DNA of 64,000 bases from Mastigamoeba balamuthi (GCA_902651635.1 CACRSC010000003.1:499342-563341), one strand, 5' to 3'. Counted from the first letter of the stretch, positions 1 to 11,458 are shown. Program-made: numbers and translations. The notes: generated by a model from the letters alone, not told the origin.

Positions 1-826
1 GCCGCCCCTCCTCCCCTCTGTACGACAGCAGGTCGTCCTCGCCCAGCATCTCCATTGGGGGCGGCGAGGCCTGCTGCGCCAGGGCTGCCGCTGCCGCCTC
101 GGCCCGCTGCTTCTCCCTCTCCTCGGCCTCCTTGGCCTCGGCGATCTCGTCGTCGGGCAGACCGATGGACTGGTCCAGCACAGACGCGGAGAGCATGTCT
201 GTGGCTGGTGCCACTCCCTGCACTCCCTCCCCTGCTGCGCCGAGGTCCGCAGACGACTTGCGCAGCTTCTGCGCGGACGAGGCGACGAGGTCTCTGCAGC
301 GTTCGAGGGCGGCGTCGACGGTTGCCTGCTGCCCCAGCGACAGCGATGCCATTGCGACCGCTGTCGCCAGAGCCATCCCGTCCGAGACGATGTCGCGCAC
401 ACAGGTGTCCACCTTCTTGCCAAGCGTTGCGTTGGCGAAGAACCTCTTGTTCTCGACCCTGCCAACAACTGCTCAGTTGCTGTGTGTGGTGGACAGCTCT
501 TCCTCACCTGTCGAGGAGGGCGTTGGTCGACTCGCAGTCCGTGTGGATCTGCACCAGCGCCTGGCGGACATGCGCATCACTCTGGGCCCTTGTGCAGTCG
601 TGCACTCGGAGCAGCAGCATCTCCTGTGCGCAGCAGGGCTGCCAGTTAGCTGGGGATGGTGCGGAGTTGGGATGCGTGCTTTGAGCTGTGCTAGCCTCTT
701 GATGAGCTCCGGCCCTCTCTTTATCTTCTTCTCGAGGTTCCGCATCGTCCGCGAGCGCTCGCACAGGTCGACCAGCTCCCTGAGCACCTGCTCGGCGCTC
801 GCTCCCGCACCTCCCTCCTGCGCCAT
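1..826 (-). CDS. Unknown helical protein, 5' exons (runs off left edge)
   Basis: I do not recognise this protein. A model with exons 826-680, 623-508 and 458 to beyond base 1 keeps one frame. The first intron would use a GC donor (GCACGC...CACAG, 56 nt), the second GT-AG (49 nt). The start at 826 (MAQEGGAG) is preferred over an in-frame ATG at 904, because 904 would leave only 21 bp to the divergent gene at 926. The product is charged and helix-prone: ELVDLCERSRTMRNLEKKIK near the N-terminus, a second helical stretch (QALVQIHTDCESTNALLDR), then an Ala/Glu-rich segment with AKEAEEREKQRAEAAAAAL near the edge. No signal peptide or membrane segment is visible. It probably acts in the nucleus or cytosol as a coiled-coil subunit, but that is inference only. 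The C-terminus is missing. Confidence 0.5.
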
Positions 827-925
827 TTCCAACAAGCCGCGAGCAGTGCTCCAAGAATAGCCCTCCGAGATTTCCGCTGGCATAATTTCCTCCAGCGACC
901 ACAAAGGAGTTCGAGCTCAGCGGAG

Positions 926-1946
926 ATGGCGGCAAAGGCCGGACCGACCTCCGCGGCCGCGGCGGCCATCGACGAGGGCGCGCTGAGCAAGGAGCGCGCG
1001 GTGGAGTTCGCCCGCAAGTCGACGTTCATCGAGGACCGCTTCGAGTCGATATTCCGCGAACTCGCCGCCGTTCTCGCGGCGACCGAGGCGCTGCAGACGC
1101 GCTCGCTGGCGCTCGCCGACGAGCTCAAGGCGTACGCCGAGGGCGAGACGCCCGGCATCCGCGCAGCGTCTGCCGCCGTCGGCGACGCGCTCGGCAGCGT
1201 CGCGGAGGAGCGGCGCCTGATGTACGACCGCCTCGTGGCCCGCGTCTACCAGCCCCTCAACGGTTCTGCACCGCCTCGCCGCCGCTCTCGCGCTGACGCG
1301 GCCGGTTCTCGCGGGTGCAGCATACGCGTCCAAGACGAAGGAGTCGCGGACGTGGTACGCGCAGCTGCAGAAGGCGATGGCCAAGCCGCACAAGACCGAC
1401 GTGAAGACGCAGGAGACGCTGTACCTCGAGCGCGTGCGGAGGTTCGAGGAGGGCAAGGTCGCCGACGTCAAGGCCATCCTCGGGCACCTCGCCCACTCCG
1501 AGCTCGAGTTCCACGCGCACGCCATCGAGGCCATGTCGCGCGCCCACGCGGCCGTCCTCGCCATCGACGAGCGCGGCGAGTGCGCCGAGTCCCTGCGGGG
1601 CGCGATGCCGCAGTCGGCCGCAGCCCCGGCGCCAGCGGTCCCGTCGACGACGTCGTCCAGCACGCCCGGCAGGCAGCAGAGCAGGAGGCAGGCCCGGGCA
1701 CCGCAGCCGGCTGCCAGTGCGGGCGGAGGAGGCTCGCCGTGGCGCGGTGGGGTCCCGCCAGCGGACCTGTCGCTGACGGGGACGTCGTCGACGTTCGGGT
1801 CGTCGCAGGAGATGTCGGCGTCGCAGAGGAGGAGGGCGGCCCAGGTGGCTGCGGCCGGGCCCGGCGTGTTCAGTGCCACGGCGTCGACACGCATCCAGAG
1901 CATGACCGACACGATGGGCAGCACGGCATCGTTCATCCGGCGCTGA
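926..1946 (+). CDS. FAM92/CIBAR-like BAR domain protein
   Basis: Two exons, 926-1262 and 1321-1946, joined across a 58-nt GT-AG intron (GTTCTG...TGCAG, phase 1), give 320 aa. Residues about 15-215 match the FAM92/CIBAR BAR pattern: FIEDRFESIFRELAAV, then ADELKAYAEGETPGI, then YQPLNG, and after the splice RFEEGKVADVKAILGHLAHS and ELEFHAHAIEAM. The C-terminal 100 residues are Ser/Ala/Pro-rich, apparently disordered, ending in SFIRR. Known members bind membranes and in animals work with Chibby at the base of cilia, which would fit a flagellate cell. It lies head-to-head with the gene at 826, with about 100 bp between start codons. The family call is by pattern; no alignment was run. Confidence 0.75.
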
Positions 1947-2141
1947 CCGGGATGCTTCCCTGCTGTGCGGGACGTATGAACATAGAGAGGGAGTGAGTGA
2001 GAGAGTTGCTGGACAGGGAAGATTTGGAACCTGATTTCTCGAGGCAAAGATTCGCGTATCTCGATCGAAATAGTATTATCGCTTCCCCCGTTCACCCCGC
2101 AGGCGCGCGCTCGGCGAGAGAGAGAGAGAAGAGAAGGGGCC

Positions 2142-3338
2142 ATGACATACACAGCGTTCTTCGGGGACCTGTTCATCTCGCTCTCCCCGGTCGTCGCGCT
2201 GTTCTTCCTGGTGGTCATCCGCGACCACCGGCTGACGATCCTCACGATCGGCGGGTAAGCGGGGGGCCACCCGGTTCTCTGCGCGTCTCGCACCGCTAAC
2301 AGGGGGCGCCCAGCGCGTTCTTCTGGATGCTGGGCATCCTGCTGTCGTCCATGTGGTGGTACATCGTGGCGCCGATGCAGGGCAAGGCGTGGTTCGCGCT
2401 GCTCTTCAGCGTGGCGATACAGGAGGCTGTCCGCGCTGCCTTTGTCTACCTCTACATGTGCGCACGCACTCCCCCCCCTCCCTCTGGCCACGCGCTCAAC
2501 GTGGGGGGCCTGCGGGGCGAACGCTGGCACAGGTGGGTGGAGCGCCGCATCGAGGAGCTGAGGCACGACAAGGAGTTCCCCAACCGCCTGCTCGTCAGCT
2601 TCTGTGAGTCCCCTCGTTCCTCGCTCTCCTCGCTCTTCTTGCTTCTCATGCTCCCTACTCTCCCATTCTCCCATCTTCGTTCTCCTCGATCCCATGCTCC
2701 CAATGCTCCTCTTGCTACCCCTTCTCCCTCTTCTCTCGCTCCACTCGCCCCCTCTCCTCCTGCTCCTGCTTTCTTTCCCTGTGCTCGGCTCACCGACGCT
2801 ACGCCAGCCACGGGCGTGGGGACGGCGAACGCCTACGTGCTGGTGATGTACCTCCCGGTCATGTGGGAGGCCAAGGGCGCGGCGACGCTCTTCTCGTCCG
2901 CGTGCCCCTCGTCCTCGCTCTTCTCGATCAACGGTGCGTTCTGTCTGGGCCCCCCACTCTCTCTCCCTCGCCTCTGCGGCACTGCAGGCAGTCTCACTCC
3001 CAGTGCCAGCCGTCCTCGCGCTCGAGTTCTCGCTGCTGCATGTGCTGATGATGGTCGTGGCGTTCGAGGCCTACGCCGAGCGCCGGGTGTGGCTGATGAT
3101 CACGCTCTTCCTCACGCACTATGCCGCGTCGATGCTCGTACGTCCCCGCGCTCTCCCAGCCTCTCCGCCCCCTCCTGCTGGGCACTGACGCGAGACCGCC
3201 CAGACCCTGATCAACTCGGAGAGCGGCAGCTGCGTTGCGAGCATCCTCTCTGTTCTGGGCGTACTGCTCGGCTTGTTCGGCCTGGTCCTCTTGCTCCTCA
3301 AGACGAGCAAGCTCTTCGTCCGTCGCCCGCGCGTCTGA
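2142..3338 (+). CDS. APH1: APH-1-like gamma-secretase subunit
   Basis: Six exons (2142-2254, 2314-2457, 2533-2603, 2808-2933, 2992-3137, 3204-3338) close in frame to 244 aa, close to the usual APH-1 length. The polypeptide is almost entirely membrane helices. It starts MTYTAFFGDLFISLSP, continues IGGAFFWMLGILLSS, then AIQEAVRAAFVYLY, GVGTANAYVLVMYLPVM and LALEFSLLHVLMMVVAFEAY, and ends in a hydrophobic segment plus LFVRRPRV. The order FFG, AFFW, IQE.R and the late His-containing helices is that of APH-1, the scaffold of the gamma-secretase intramembrane protease in ER and Golgi. The 204-nt fourth intron is a C/T-rich tract. A CGAAATAG element lies 76 bp before the ATG. Splice sites are my choice, but every junction keeps the frame. 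Confidence 0.85.
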
Positions 3339-3494
3339 GACCGCTGGAATTCCGTCGGACCAAGCCCGCTTGCCCCAACAAGGCCGAGGAGCAGACGGGC
3401 AGAGCCAACTGTTTGTTACATCAAAACATGCCCGTATGTTTTGCCCCCGGGGCTGCGTTAGTGTGTACGCGTGCTGTTCCCCCTCCGCCTCTTT

Positions 3495-5564
3495 CTACTT
3501 GGCGGACCTGAGCTGCGCGAGCTCCTGCTCGAGCGCGATCCTGCGCGCCTTCTCCTCTGCGAGCTGCGCCCGGGTGCTCGCGAGGTCTGTCGTGAGCTGC
3601 TTCACCTTAACCTGGTACTTCTTCACAATCACCACCAGCTCCTGCGCCGTGTACTTGCGCTTGCCGCCCTGCTCGCCCGACGCTGGCGCCGACTCCCTCG
3701 TCGCGGGCGCCTTCGCCGCTGCCGTCTTCGCAGGCGCCGCCTTGCTCCCCGCGGCCCCTGCCCCTGCCCCTGCCCCTGCCCCTGCCCCTGCGGGCGCCTT
3801 GGCCGCAGTCGGCTTCGCTGCCGCTGCACCAGCGACAGGCCCCTTGGCTGCAGGCGACGTGCCAGCAGAGGGCCTTCCGCGGCCGGCAGCTGCCATCGGG
3901 GTGGCCCCCGGCGACGGCCTGGCCTCGGCTCCCCGCGGCGTCTTTGATGGGGTTGCCTCCTCGCGGGGCGTCTTGGCCTTCACTGACCCCGGCCCGGCAC
4001 TTGGCCTGGGGCTCTTTCTCGGCAGGCCGGCAGACGTTTCCTCTCGCGGGGTCTTGGGCTTTGCAGACCCTGGCGTCGCCCCTGCAGGCCTGGGGCTCTT
4101 TCTGGGAGCGGCAGCAGGAACAGGGGCGGGCTCGTTACGTGGCGTTTTGGGTTTGGCGGCCCCTGGCGTGCCAGTGCTCTGCCTGGGGCTCTTCTTCGGC
4201 ACAGTGCTCGCAGTCGCAGCAGCTGCAGAGGGCTTCGTTGCTGGCGCCGCAGCGTGCTGTCTTTGATCGCGGAACCTCTTGGCCTCGGCTAGCAGCCTCG
4301 CGGCCTTCTGCGCCAGCTCCTCGCTGTGCGGCGTGCCCTGCGCCTGCGCCGTGTTGTTGCGCGGCGACTTGTTTGCCACCACGTTGGCCGCCTCGTGAAC
4401 CAGTGCGCTCTGCAGCGCCGCTGCCGCCGGGTCCCTCGGCGACTTGATCATCTTCACCTGCTGTGCGGCCCCCGTATCGTGCGCCAGCGCGCCCGCTGCG
4501 TCCGCGGTCGCCTCCGCCCCGCGGGGCGACTTGCGGGGTGATTTCCTGGGGGACTTGCGCGGGGACTTCCTCGGAGAGATGGCGGGCGCGCCGCCCACGG
4601 CAGCCGCCGCGGCCTTGCGCTCCGCGTCGAGGTGCTTCAGGCGCTCGTCCTCTGCGCGCTGCGCGGGCGTGAGCTTGGCGAGCGCCGCGCGGCCGTGCAG
4701 CTGGCAGTAGGGCTCGCCGCAGACGGGCACGTAGCTCGACGGCGACACGCGGCACCCGCAGGCCTTGCACGTGAAGCAGTACTCGTGGAACGCCTTCCCG
4801 TTGAGCTCTACCGCCCTCGCCACAATGTCCCGCGAGCACGCGGCGCACTTGGGCCTCGCGGGAACCGCTGGCGCGTTCACGGGCGTCGCGGGAGCGGGGA
4901 CCGCGATTCCCGGCACCGGGGAGAACTTGGACGGGGCCACGGGGACCGCGGGCTTCGCCGAGGCGTACGGCGCCGCGGCCTGCGACGGCGTCGACGGCGT
5001 GGGCACCGCCTCTGCCAGCGACGCGATCGAGGAGGCCTCCGCGGACTTGCCGAACACGTTGTAGAAGGCGCTCGTGTACGTGATCATCGAGAAGGGCTCG
5101 GGCTTGGGCATCGACATCATGTCTGCACGTGCCCTCTCTCTGCCGGTCAGCGGAGGGGGCACGAGCGGGCGCCTGTGCAATGTGCGCTGGTCGACGCACC
5201 CTCGACGTCGAGGAGGGCGGGGATGCCGAGCTTCTCGCCGACGTCGAAGGCCAGCGTGAGGTTGTGCTCGGCGTCGCTGGGGTCCAGCCCGCCAAAGTCG
5301 AGCATGTCGGGCCGGAACTTGCTGAGCAGGGCGCACCACGCGAGCCCTGCGCAGCCGCGGCCCGTGGGAAGAGGGGGAAGGGGGTCCCAAGATCGCTCAG
5401 TCGGGTGCAGCTGTTGGGAGCACAGCCCAATCCCGTGGGCGGGTGAGAGGACCGGGAGATCACTCACCGTCTTTCCAGCTCGTCGTCCAGTCCCGTATGT
5501 TGACGCCCTTGAACCCCGCGGTGTTGCGCTGGCACCACTGCAGCAGGAGTGTCTGCTTCGACAT
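3495..5564 (-). CDS. CH-LIM protein with KSPRK repeats
   Basis: Exons 5564-5468, 5346-5200 and 5122-3495 (introns 121 and 77 nt, both phase 1) give 623 aa. Residues about 1-105 are a calponin-homology domain: LLLQWCQRNTAGFKGVNI, DWTTSWKDG, then LAWCALLSKFRPDMLDF. A LIM domain follows at about 175-230 (CAACSRDI...FHEYCFTCKACG...CGEPYCQLH, with the usual Cys/His spacing). The middle is low complexity, with tandem KSPR units near 270-290 and further KTPR/KSPRP blocks. The end is a coiled coil (YQVKVKQLTTDLASTRAQLA) finishing in RSAK. CH plus LIM suggests an actin-binding cytoskeletal regulator, and the basic S/T-P repeats look like kinase or phosphoregulation sites (inference). CH-LIM proteins of this layout are known in social amoebae. 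Confidence 0.85.
3754..3791. repeat. CCCCTG hexamer tract inside the CH-LIM gene
   Basis: About six perfect CCCCTG units. On the coding (minus) strand they encode an alternating Gly-Ala stretch before the C-terminal coiled coil, so length changes here would add or remove dipeptides without shifting frame. Confidence 0.85.
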
Positions 5565-5732
5565 CCGGAGGTGCAGATAGCCAGCCGGGGGGGCGCGAAC
5601 CCACCGGAGAGAAAAAAATATACACAAGGTTGAAAATAAATTGCCGCCCGATACCGATACGGCGTGTGTTGGCGAGTGACGGGGATATCTCGGCGAGATA
5701 TTTTCTGGCGCCAAAACGAACAAAATCCATCG
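5565..5732. promoter_or_regulatory. Bidirectional promoter region, CH-LIM / CAF-1
   Basis: Only 168 bp separate the divergent start codons at 5564 (minus) and 5733 (plus), so both promoters must lie here or overlap the genes. The interval is locally AT-rich within very GC-rich flanks (an A-rich run with ATATACAC near 5620, AAAATAAATT near 5635, GATATTTTCTGG near 5697). No canonical TATA box can be assigned with certainty. Confidence 0.5.
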
Positions 5733-8528
5733 ATGTCGTCTGGCAGTGCACCTGCGGCCGCACCGGACGCTCCTCCCGCCCCCGCGGGCGCAGGGGCGAC
5801 GGCCCCAGCTGCCGCGGACCCTCCGCCGTCCTCCGCGGGCGCCGGGGCCGCTCCAATCGCCGCTCCAGCGACAGGGGCGGAGCAGCCCGTCGTCATCGAC
5901 GACACGGACGCCGCGGCCACGACGCCCAAGCGCGCCAGGCACAGGCTCACCGAGCAGGAGCGCGCGGCCGTGAGTGTCCACCCGTCTCGCGCCTGTTTGC
6001 GTCGGGTGTGCGGTGAATTCTGGATTCCGCGTGTCGACTGTGTGGCAAGCGAAGTCGCTGCTCTGTTGTTGTCGCGTTTGTTGTTGTGTTGTGGTTGTTG
6101 TTGTTGTGGCGTCACTGCAGTTGCTGTGCTGGCGGTTCGCACGACTGACGGAGGGGAGGCACACAGAGGGAGGCCGAGAAGGCAGCCAAGGCAGAGCAGG
6201 CGCGGATAAGGCGAGAGCAGGCAGAGAGTGCGCCAGCAGCCCAGCCCGTGCCACACCCTCAGCAGCAGCGTAACCGCACACACACTGGCGCCGCCCCCAC
6301 CGCGCAGGGGAGAGGAAGGCCAAGGAGGAGGAGAGGGAGCGCAAGAAAGGTGCGGGCACCAGTGCAATCAACGCATGGCGGGCACGAATGACACGTGCGG
6401 GCACCCCACACTGCAGCCGAGAGGGAGGAGAAGAAGAAGAAGGCAGAGGAGGAAAAGGCCAAGAGGGACGCCGAGAAGGCCAAGCGAGACGAGGAGAAGG
6501 CCAAGAAGGAGGCCGAGAAGGCCGAGAAGAAGCACAAGAAGGAGGAGGAGAAGGTAGGCCCCTGCCCTGCCCATCCTCTTGCCTGCCCTGCTCCCTGCTC
6601 TGCCTCCACTCCCGCACTGACGCGCTGGGGGGCCGCCGCCAGGCCAAGAAGGAGGAGGAGAAGGCCCGCAAGGAGGAGGAGAAGGTGAAGAAGGAGACGC
6701 AGAGCGCCATGTCGCGCATCGACCGCTTCCTGCAGGTGCAGCAGCCGCTGGAGCAGAAGCGCCAGCCCACAGCGCTCCCCAAGTGCGGGCCCTTCGAGCC
6801 CTTCGAGACGGACGTGCAGTGGTACCGCCCGTGGGAGGACCCGCGTGTGGGTGCTGCCGAGGGCGCTGCAGAGCGCGTCTTGGGCTCACTCTACGCCGAC
6901 GAGCGCCCGGCCGTCGAGGCCCTCGCGGAGCAGACGCTGGCGTGGGCCAGGGAGCGCAGGAGGCGGGTGTCTGTGCCACTGCAGCGCAGGAACTTCAAGC
7001 TGCTGGTGCTGAGGGACGCCGCGGAGCAGAGGGAGCGGCACTCGAGGCCGCCGTGGCGCGGGACGTGGTCCAAGCGCAGCAGCGTCGTCAGGGCGCGCAG
7101 GCCGCTGGCCAGGGACGAGACGCTCGTGCAGGACTACGACGCCGAGAGCGACCTCGACTGGGAGGACCCCGAGGACGGCGAGGACATCGACTCGGAGGGC
7201 CTCGTGAGCGACGACGAGGACGCCGCCGAGGACGAGGGCGACTTTGTGGTGCCCGACGGGCATCTCAGCGAGGAGGAGAGGGACGGCGAGGTCGATCCCA
7301 TTCCCGAGGCTGCGGCGGGCCCCGTGGCTGTCGCGGCCAAGTCGGTGTGCTACGGCGTCGCCCTCGACCTCGGTGCGGATCGCTCGCACGCCTGCCTGCT
7401 TGCAGCGCGGTCTTCTCACTGAGCGCGCCATCTACAGAGAAGGCGGACAGCAACACGCAGGAGGCCCTGTCGAAGCTCACGCTCCAAGTGCTGTCTTGTG
7501 AGCGCTGTGCCTGCCCCCGCTGCTGTGCCGACATCCCTCTGAGATCCCTCTGCCCCGCACCGAGCAGGCGCGATGCCGGAGAGGAAGAGACCTGTGTCGC
7601 AGATAACGAAGGAGCCGTTCCCCGAGAAGTATGTCGAGGCGCTGAACAATGTACGTTTGGAGCTGCCGCCACGACTCTCACAAACACCGATCAGCACGTC
7701 CTTGGAGCCACAAAGCCCCTCAAGCAGCTCGTCGAAGAGTTTTGCACAAAGTGCGCGATGACTATCGAACAGCAGCTCCAGGGCAACGCAACAGTCTGAC
7801 ACACCGCTGCAGGAACACCGAGGTCAGCAAGAAGGCGTTCAGGCGCGAGGTCGCCGCACGGTTCGTGAACATGGGGGCTGGCGCCAAGTCCAAGGTACCC
7901 TCGCCATGTCTCCATCCCGGCGCTCACGGCTCTGCACACGCTGCAGTGGGTGACAAAGAGCGCTGGCGAAGCTGCAACAGCTGCAGCGGCGGCCACCGCG
8001 GCGTCGCCAGCACCGATCAAGGACCTCATGGAAGCAGCGTCGCAGCAATGCCGATCCACGCCAGCAACTGGAAAGCGCCAGCGCCAGCTCATGGCAGACG
8101 CGATGGAAATCGACAGCGACACGTCGGCGGCGGCGCAATCCCCAACACAGGCCAAGCCGATAGAGGACGTTGCCATGGCGCCGCCGAAAGAGACAAGACC
8201 CGCTCAGGCCGCTCAGCCTGCCCCAGAGGGAGCGCAGGCACTGCAGCCTAAAGGCCCGTCGCAGGTCGGTGGACAGCAGGCAGAGAGCTCGGCTCCTGCG
8301 TTGCCTGTCCCAGCGCTGGCGCTGGCGCCAGCAGCGCACCCGGGCAAGTCGCCCTCGATGTCCCCGAAGAAGACCGCGCACGCGAGAGCGACGACGCCGA
8401 TCAAGGGGATGAAGCCACTCACCGCGTTCTTCACGCCACAGAAGGGACCACAGGCGCAAGCTGCGGCGTCGCCCGCCAAGACAAAGAAGGCGGACACAGA
8501 GGCCACCAAGGTTCTTGTGATAGAGTGA
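5733..8528 (+). CDS. CHAF1A: CAF-1 large subunit (p150/CAC1-like histone chaperone)
   Basis: Ten exons (5733-5969, 6167-6227, 6308-6349, 6417-6553, 6643-7372, 7438-7497, 7568-7650, 7695-7750, 7813-7894, 7947-8528) sum to 690 codons with all phases matching. The product has a Lys/Glu/Arg coiled region at about 80-165, then SRIDRFLQV, which resembles the ITRFFQK box of animal p150. The diagnostic histone-binding segment follows: RPPWRGTWSKRSSVVRARRP, DYDAESDLDWEDPEDGED, an acidic run, and FVVPDGHLSEEE. Near 460-520 lies a winged-helix-like stretch (LKQLVEEF ... EVSKKAFRREVAARF). A PIP-like motif, MKPLTAFF, sits near the C-terminus with Met in place of Gln. CAF-1 deposits H3-H4 behind replication forks by binding PCNA. 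AATAAA follows the stop by 8 bp. Confidence 0.88.
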
Positions 8529-8536
8529 GTAGAGAC

Positions 8537-8542
8537 AATAAA
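8537..8542 (+). terminator. Poly(A) signal AATAAA of the CAF-1 gene
   Basis: AATAAA begins 9 bases after the TGA stop, within GACAATAAAGTAA. It is one of three well-placed AATAAA hexamers in the window, the others following the GH5 gene and the GT4-like gene. Confidence 0.6.
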
Positions 8543-9287
8543 GTAACCCGCATCAGCCACGGGCTGAGAACCCAGGCCAGGCCGATTCCACTCGCGAGAC
8601 ACGCTCTTTTTCTCGCCATCGCGAAAGCTCGGCGCTACGGCACTTCGGCGAGTCACCAATCAGCAAGCGTACATAACCTCCTACTCAAGTATATCGCTGT
8701 TGCCTCTCATTTTGAAGGGTTATGCCGGATGATTGGATCGTGTTTCAGTCCCCTGCTGAATGTCCGGGTACTCGAACACCTTCTCCACCCACATTTACCT
8801 GTGTTGCAGTTATTCCGAGAACTTTCCATCGACAGTTGGTATGGTAGTTTGAACAGATGTTTGTTGCTAAGGCCTTAGATCTCCTCCTTCATCTGAAATA
8901 GGGACTCCTTTTCCGGATAAAGTTCCACGGGCAGATTCTGCGATACGTCAGCGATGGATTTTATCCGAAGGCGGCACACAATGGACGCATTACACAGAAT
9001 TCCAGAGTGAGAGTATACTTCCATCTCCTTGTGCACAACCCTTCATACTCCATTCAGTTCAGACCATGTGCTCAGGTGCCGTCGCCCCCTCTTGTGCACC
9101 CTCACCCCTCGTTTGATGACAAGCCTTGCTCAGAGCGGAGGAAGGGGACAAAGTGAAAATAGTCCCGAGATAGATTCAACCGTTGCACAACAGATGTGCA
9201 GGAAAACTGCACCATGTGGACACATCAAACTCGCCCGATCTGGCTTCCAGGACTCATAACTCATTCTTTGCGTTGGAGCGCACAAGC
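8543..9287. other. Intergenic, no gene seen
   Basis: This stretch has lower GC than its flanks and no open frame with domain-like content. A GAAAATAG element at 9155-9162 lies 126 bp before the next ATG and resembles the CAAAATAG promoter element seen elsewhere. It probably holds the 3' UTR of CAF-1 and the promoter of the next gene. Confidence 0.5.
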
Positions 9288-11211
9288 ATGCACGCCATCT
9301 CCAGTGGAGCCATCGTAGTGGCCCTCGCGGCCTTCGCACGTGAGTCTCTCTGGCTGACCAGCTGAAGCTCACAATCCCATTTTTAATCACGTACAGACGC
9401 TGTATGCAACGACGTTGCTCCGAACAGCCAGTTCACGTGTGCTCAGCATGCCTCGTGGGGCAAATGCAACGAACCCTGTACGCCGGGTCGCAAAGCCATC
9501 AATAACCTCAAACACCCACAGACATGAGAGGGTTCTGCGATCTGAGCTGCGGTAGATGCACTCTCCCATGCCTGGACGTCCCGCCAAACAGTCAGTTCAC
9601 GTGTGCGCAGCAGGTCGCGTGGGGAAAGTGCAACGAGCCCTGTAGGTCTCATTTAGGCTTGCATCGCACGCTCACTGGGGTTTCACCAAGACATGAGAGG
9701 GCACTGCGAGAAGAGCTGCGGAAGGTGCACAGGCGGATGCACAGACGTTCCTCCGAACAACCAGTTCACGTGTGCTCAGCAGGTTGCGTGGGGGAAATGC
9801 AACGAGCCCTGTAAGCTCAGTGGCGGCCAATGTTCTTGATCCCACAAAGACCACCCAGATATGAGTGGATACTGCGACAGGAGCTGCAGCAGGTGCAAGC
9901 CTAGTTGCACGGACATTTCGCCCGACAAGAAGTACTCGTGTGCTCAGCAGGCTGAGTGGGGGAAGTGCAACATGCCTTGTGCGGACACCTTCGATTATTC
10001 TCCCATGTGACTTACACTGTTTTTCAGTCATGGCGAAGTACTGCCACAAGAGCTGCGGGAGGTGCGGGAAGAAGCCTGCCGCTGACACCACAACCGGTGT
10101 TCCGACTCCACTCAATGGCCGCGTGTGGGCCATTGGGGTCAACTACGCGCAGCACAGTTGGTCTCAGGGCTGGATGACTGACTTCTGTACGCTTTATTCA
10201 CTCCGTTAGATTATTCTTGGGCTCTTCTCAAACGTTTGTGTAGTGGATGACCAGTGGGCTTCGAAGCTGACAATGATAAAGAGGGAGCTCAATGAGATCA
10301 AGAGCAAGGGAGCTCGCGTGGTGCGCTGGTGGCTGTTCGCCAACAGCGGCATTCTTCCGGCATCGTGCTGGAGTGGGTCGCACTTCGTCAGCCTGCCTCC
10401 CAAGTACGTCGACCACATCGAGGAGGGCGTGAACTACGCCAAGAGGTACGCTCCCACTCTGCCACGAACCCCCTCGCACTAACCCCGTTGATTCTGTGCT
10501 CACAGCATCGGCCTGCTGGTGTACCCGGCGCTCATGAGCTTCGACTGGGGCAGGGGACAGCGTGGCCACACTGAGATCTTCACTGACCCCGCTGCCCGCC
10601 AGTCATGGATCGACAACGCAGTCGCACCAATTGTTGAGAGGCTCAAGGGCAACGCAGGCGTCTTTGGGTGGGACCTCATGAACGAGCCCGAGTGGATAGT
10701 CGACAGCACCGACGGCGGCGACCGCTGCGACGACTGTGCGAGGCTGAGGCTGGCGGACCTCAAGGCCTTCCTGAACTCGGAGATGGCCACGATCCGCGGC
10801 AAGGGAGCAAAGCAGCCCATCTCTCTCGGGAGCGCGAGCCTCAAGTACCTGACGCAGAAGAGGCTGTGGAACGACCTGGACCTCGACTTCTGGGACTTCC
10901 ACTGGTACTCGTGGGCTACGCAGTGGTTCAACCCGCTGCTCCAGGAGGCCTCCAAGGCCATCGTGCCCTCCAAGCCCGTCATCATCGGCGAGGTCATGCC
11001 CGACCCCTCTCAGGACTCGGTGCTCTCGAACAGCGCAAACCGGTGGTGCGACGGGCAGACGTGCACGGACCACGGACGTCTCCTCGCGAGGCTGGCCCAG
11101 CTGGGCTACTCGGGGTACATGCCCTGGGCGTGGACGGACCCCAACTTCGTGCTCGAGCCCCACATCGGGAATCACTTCCTGATGTTCAACCAGAACCACC
11201 CGCAGCACTGA
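9288..11211 (+). CDS. Secreted four-ShKT / GH5-like glycoside hydrolase
   Basis: Eight exons (9288-9339, 9397-9477, 9522-9641, 9691-9810, 9859-9978, 10028-10186, 10244-10445, 10506-11211) give exactly 520 codons. Exon 1 is a signal peptide (MHAISSGAIVVALAAFA). Residues about 18-175 hold four ShKT-type Cys repeats (VCNDVAPNSQFTCAQHASW ... CDLSCGRC), each crossing a phase-1 intron; the three middle exons are all 120 nt. The C-terminal 330 residues are a GH5-like barrel: RVVRWWLFANSG, FGWDLMNEPEW with the acid/base Glu after Asn, HWYSWATQW, and a nucleophile candidate in VIIGEVMPD. Endo-beta-mannanase or glucanase activity on food or wall polysaccharide is likely. Catalytic residues are placed by motif, not alignment. 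Confidence 0.82.
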
Positions 11212-11278
11212 CCGCGCTGCCACACAGCCCCGAGTGGCGGCCCTCATCTGTATAGTCGCCCTGCACCCATTGCGGGCG

Positions 11279-11284
11279 AATAAA
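11279..11284 (+). terminator. Poly(A) signal AATAAA of the GH5 gene
   Basis: AATAAA lies 67 bases after the stop of the ShKT-GH5 gene, in GCGAATAAAGACC. Confidence 0.6.
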
Positions 11285-11458
11285 GACCGCACTGTCGGGC
11301 AGCACAAATCCAGTCTTCTCAAGTGTTACCCCGTCCCATTTCAAACGCTCTTCACCATTTCAAGCCATCTCATTTCCAAAGGACAACTGCTGGCTTGATT
11401 TTTCCCGCCTAGAAAAATCAAGTGACCCTTTGTTTTGTTTTTGTTCGCAGCACCGCTG

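Noticed and set aside
917-2695. 592-codon open frame on the minus strand across the CIBAR and APH-1 genes
   Set aside because: It is antisense to two genes with clear family motifs, has biased Arg/Ala/Gly composition expected from the reverse frame of GC-rich codons, and shows no motif.
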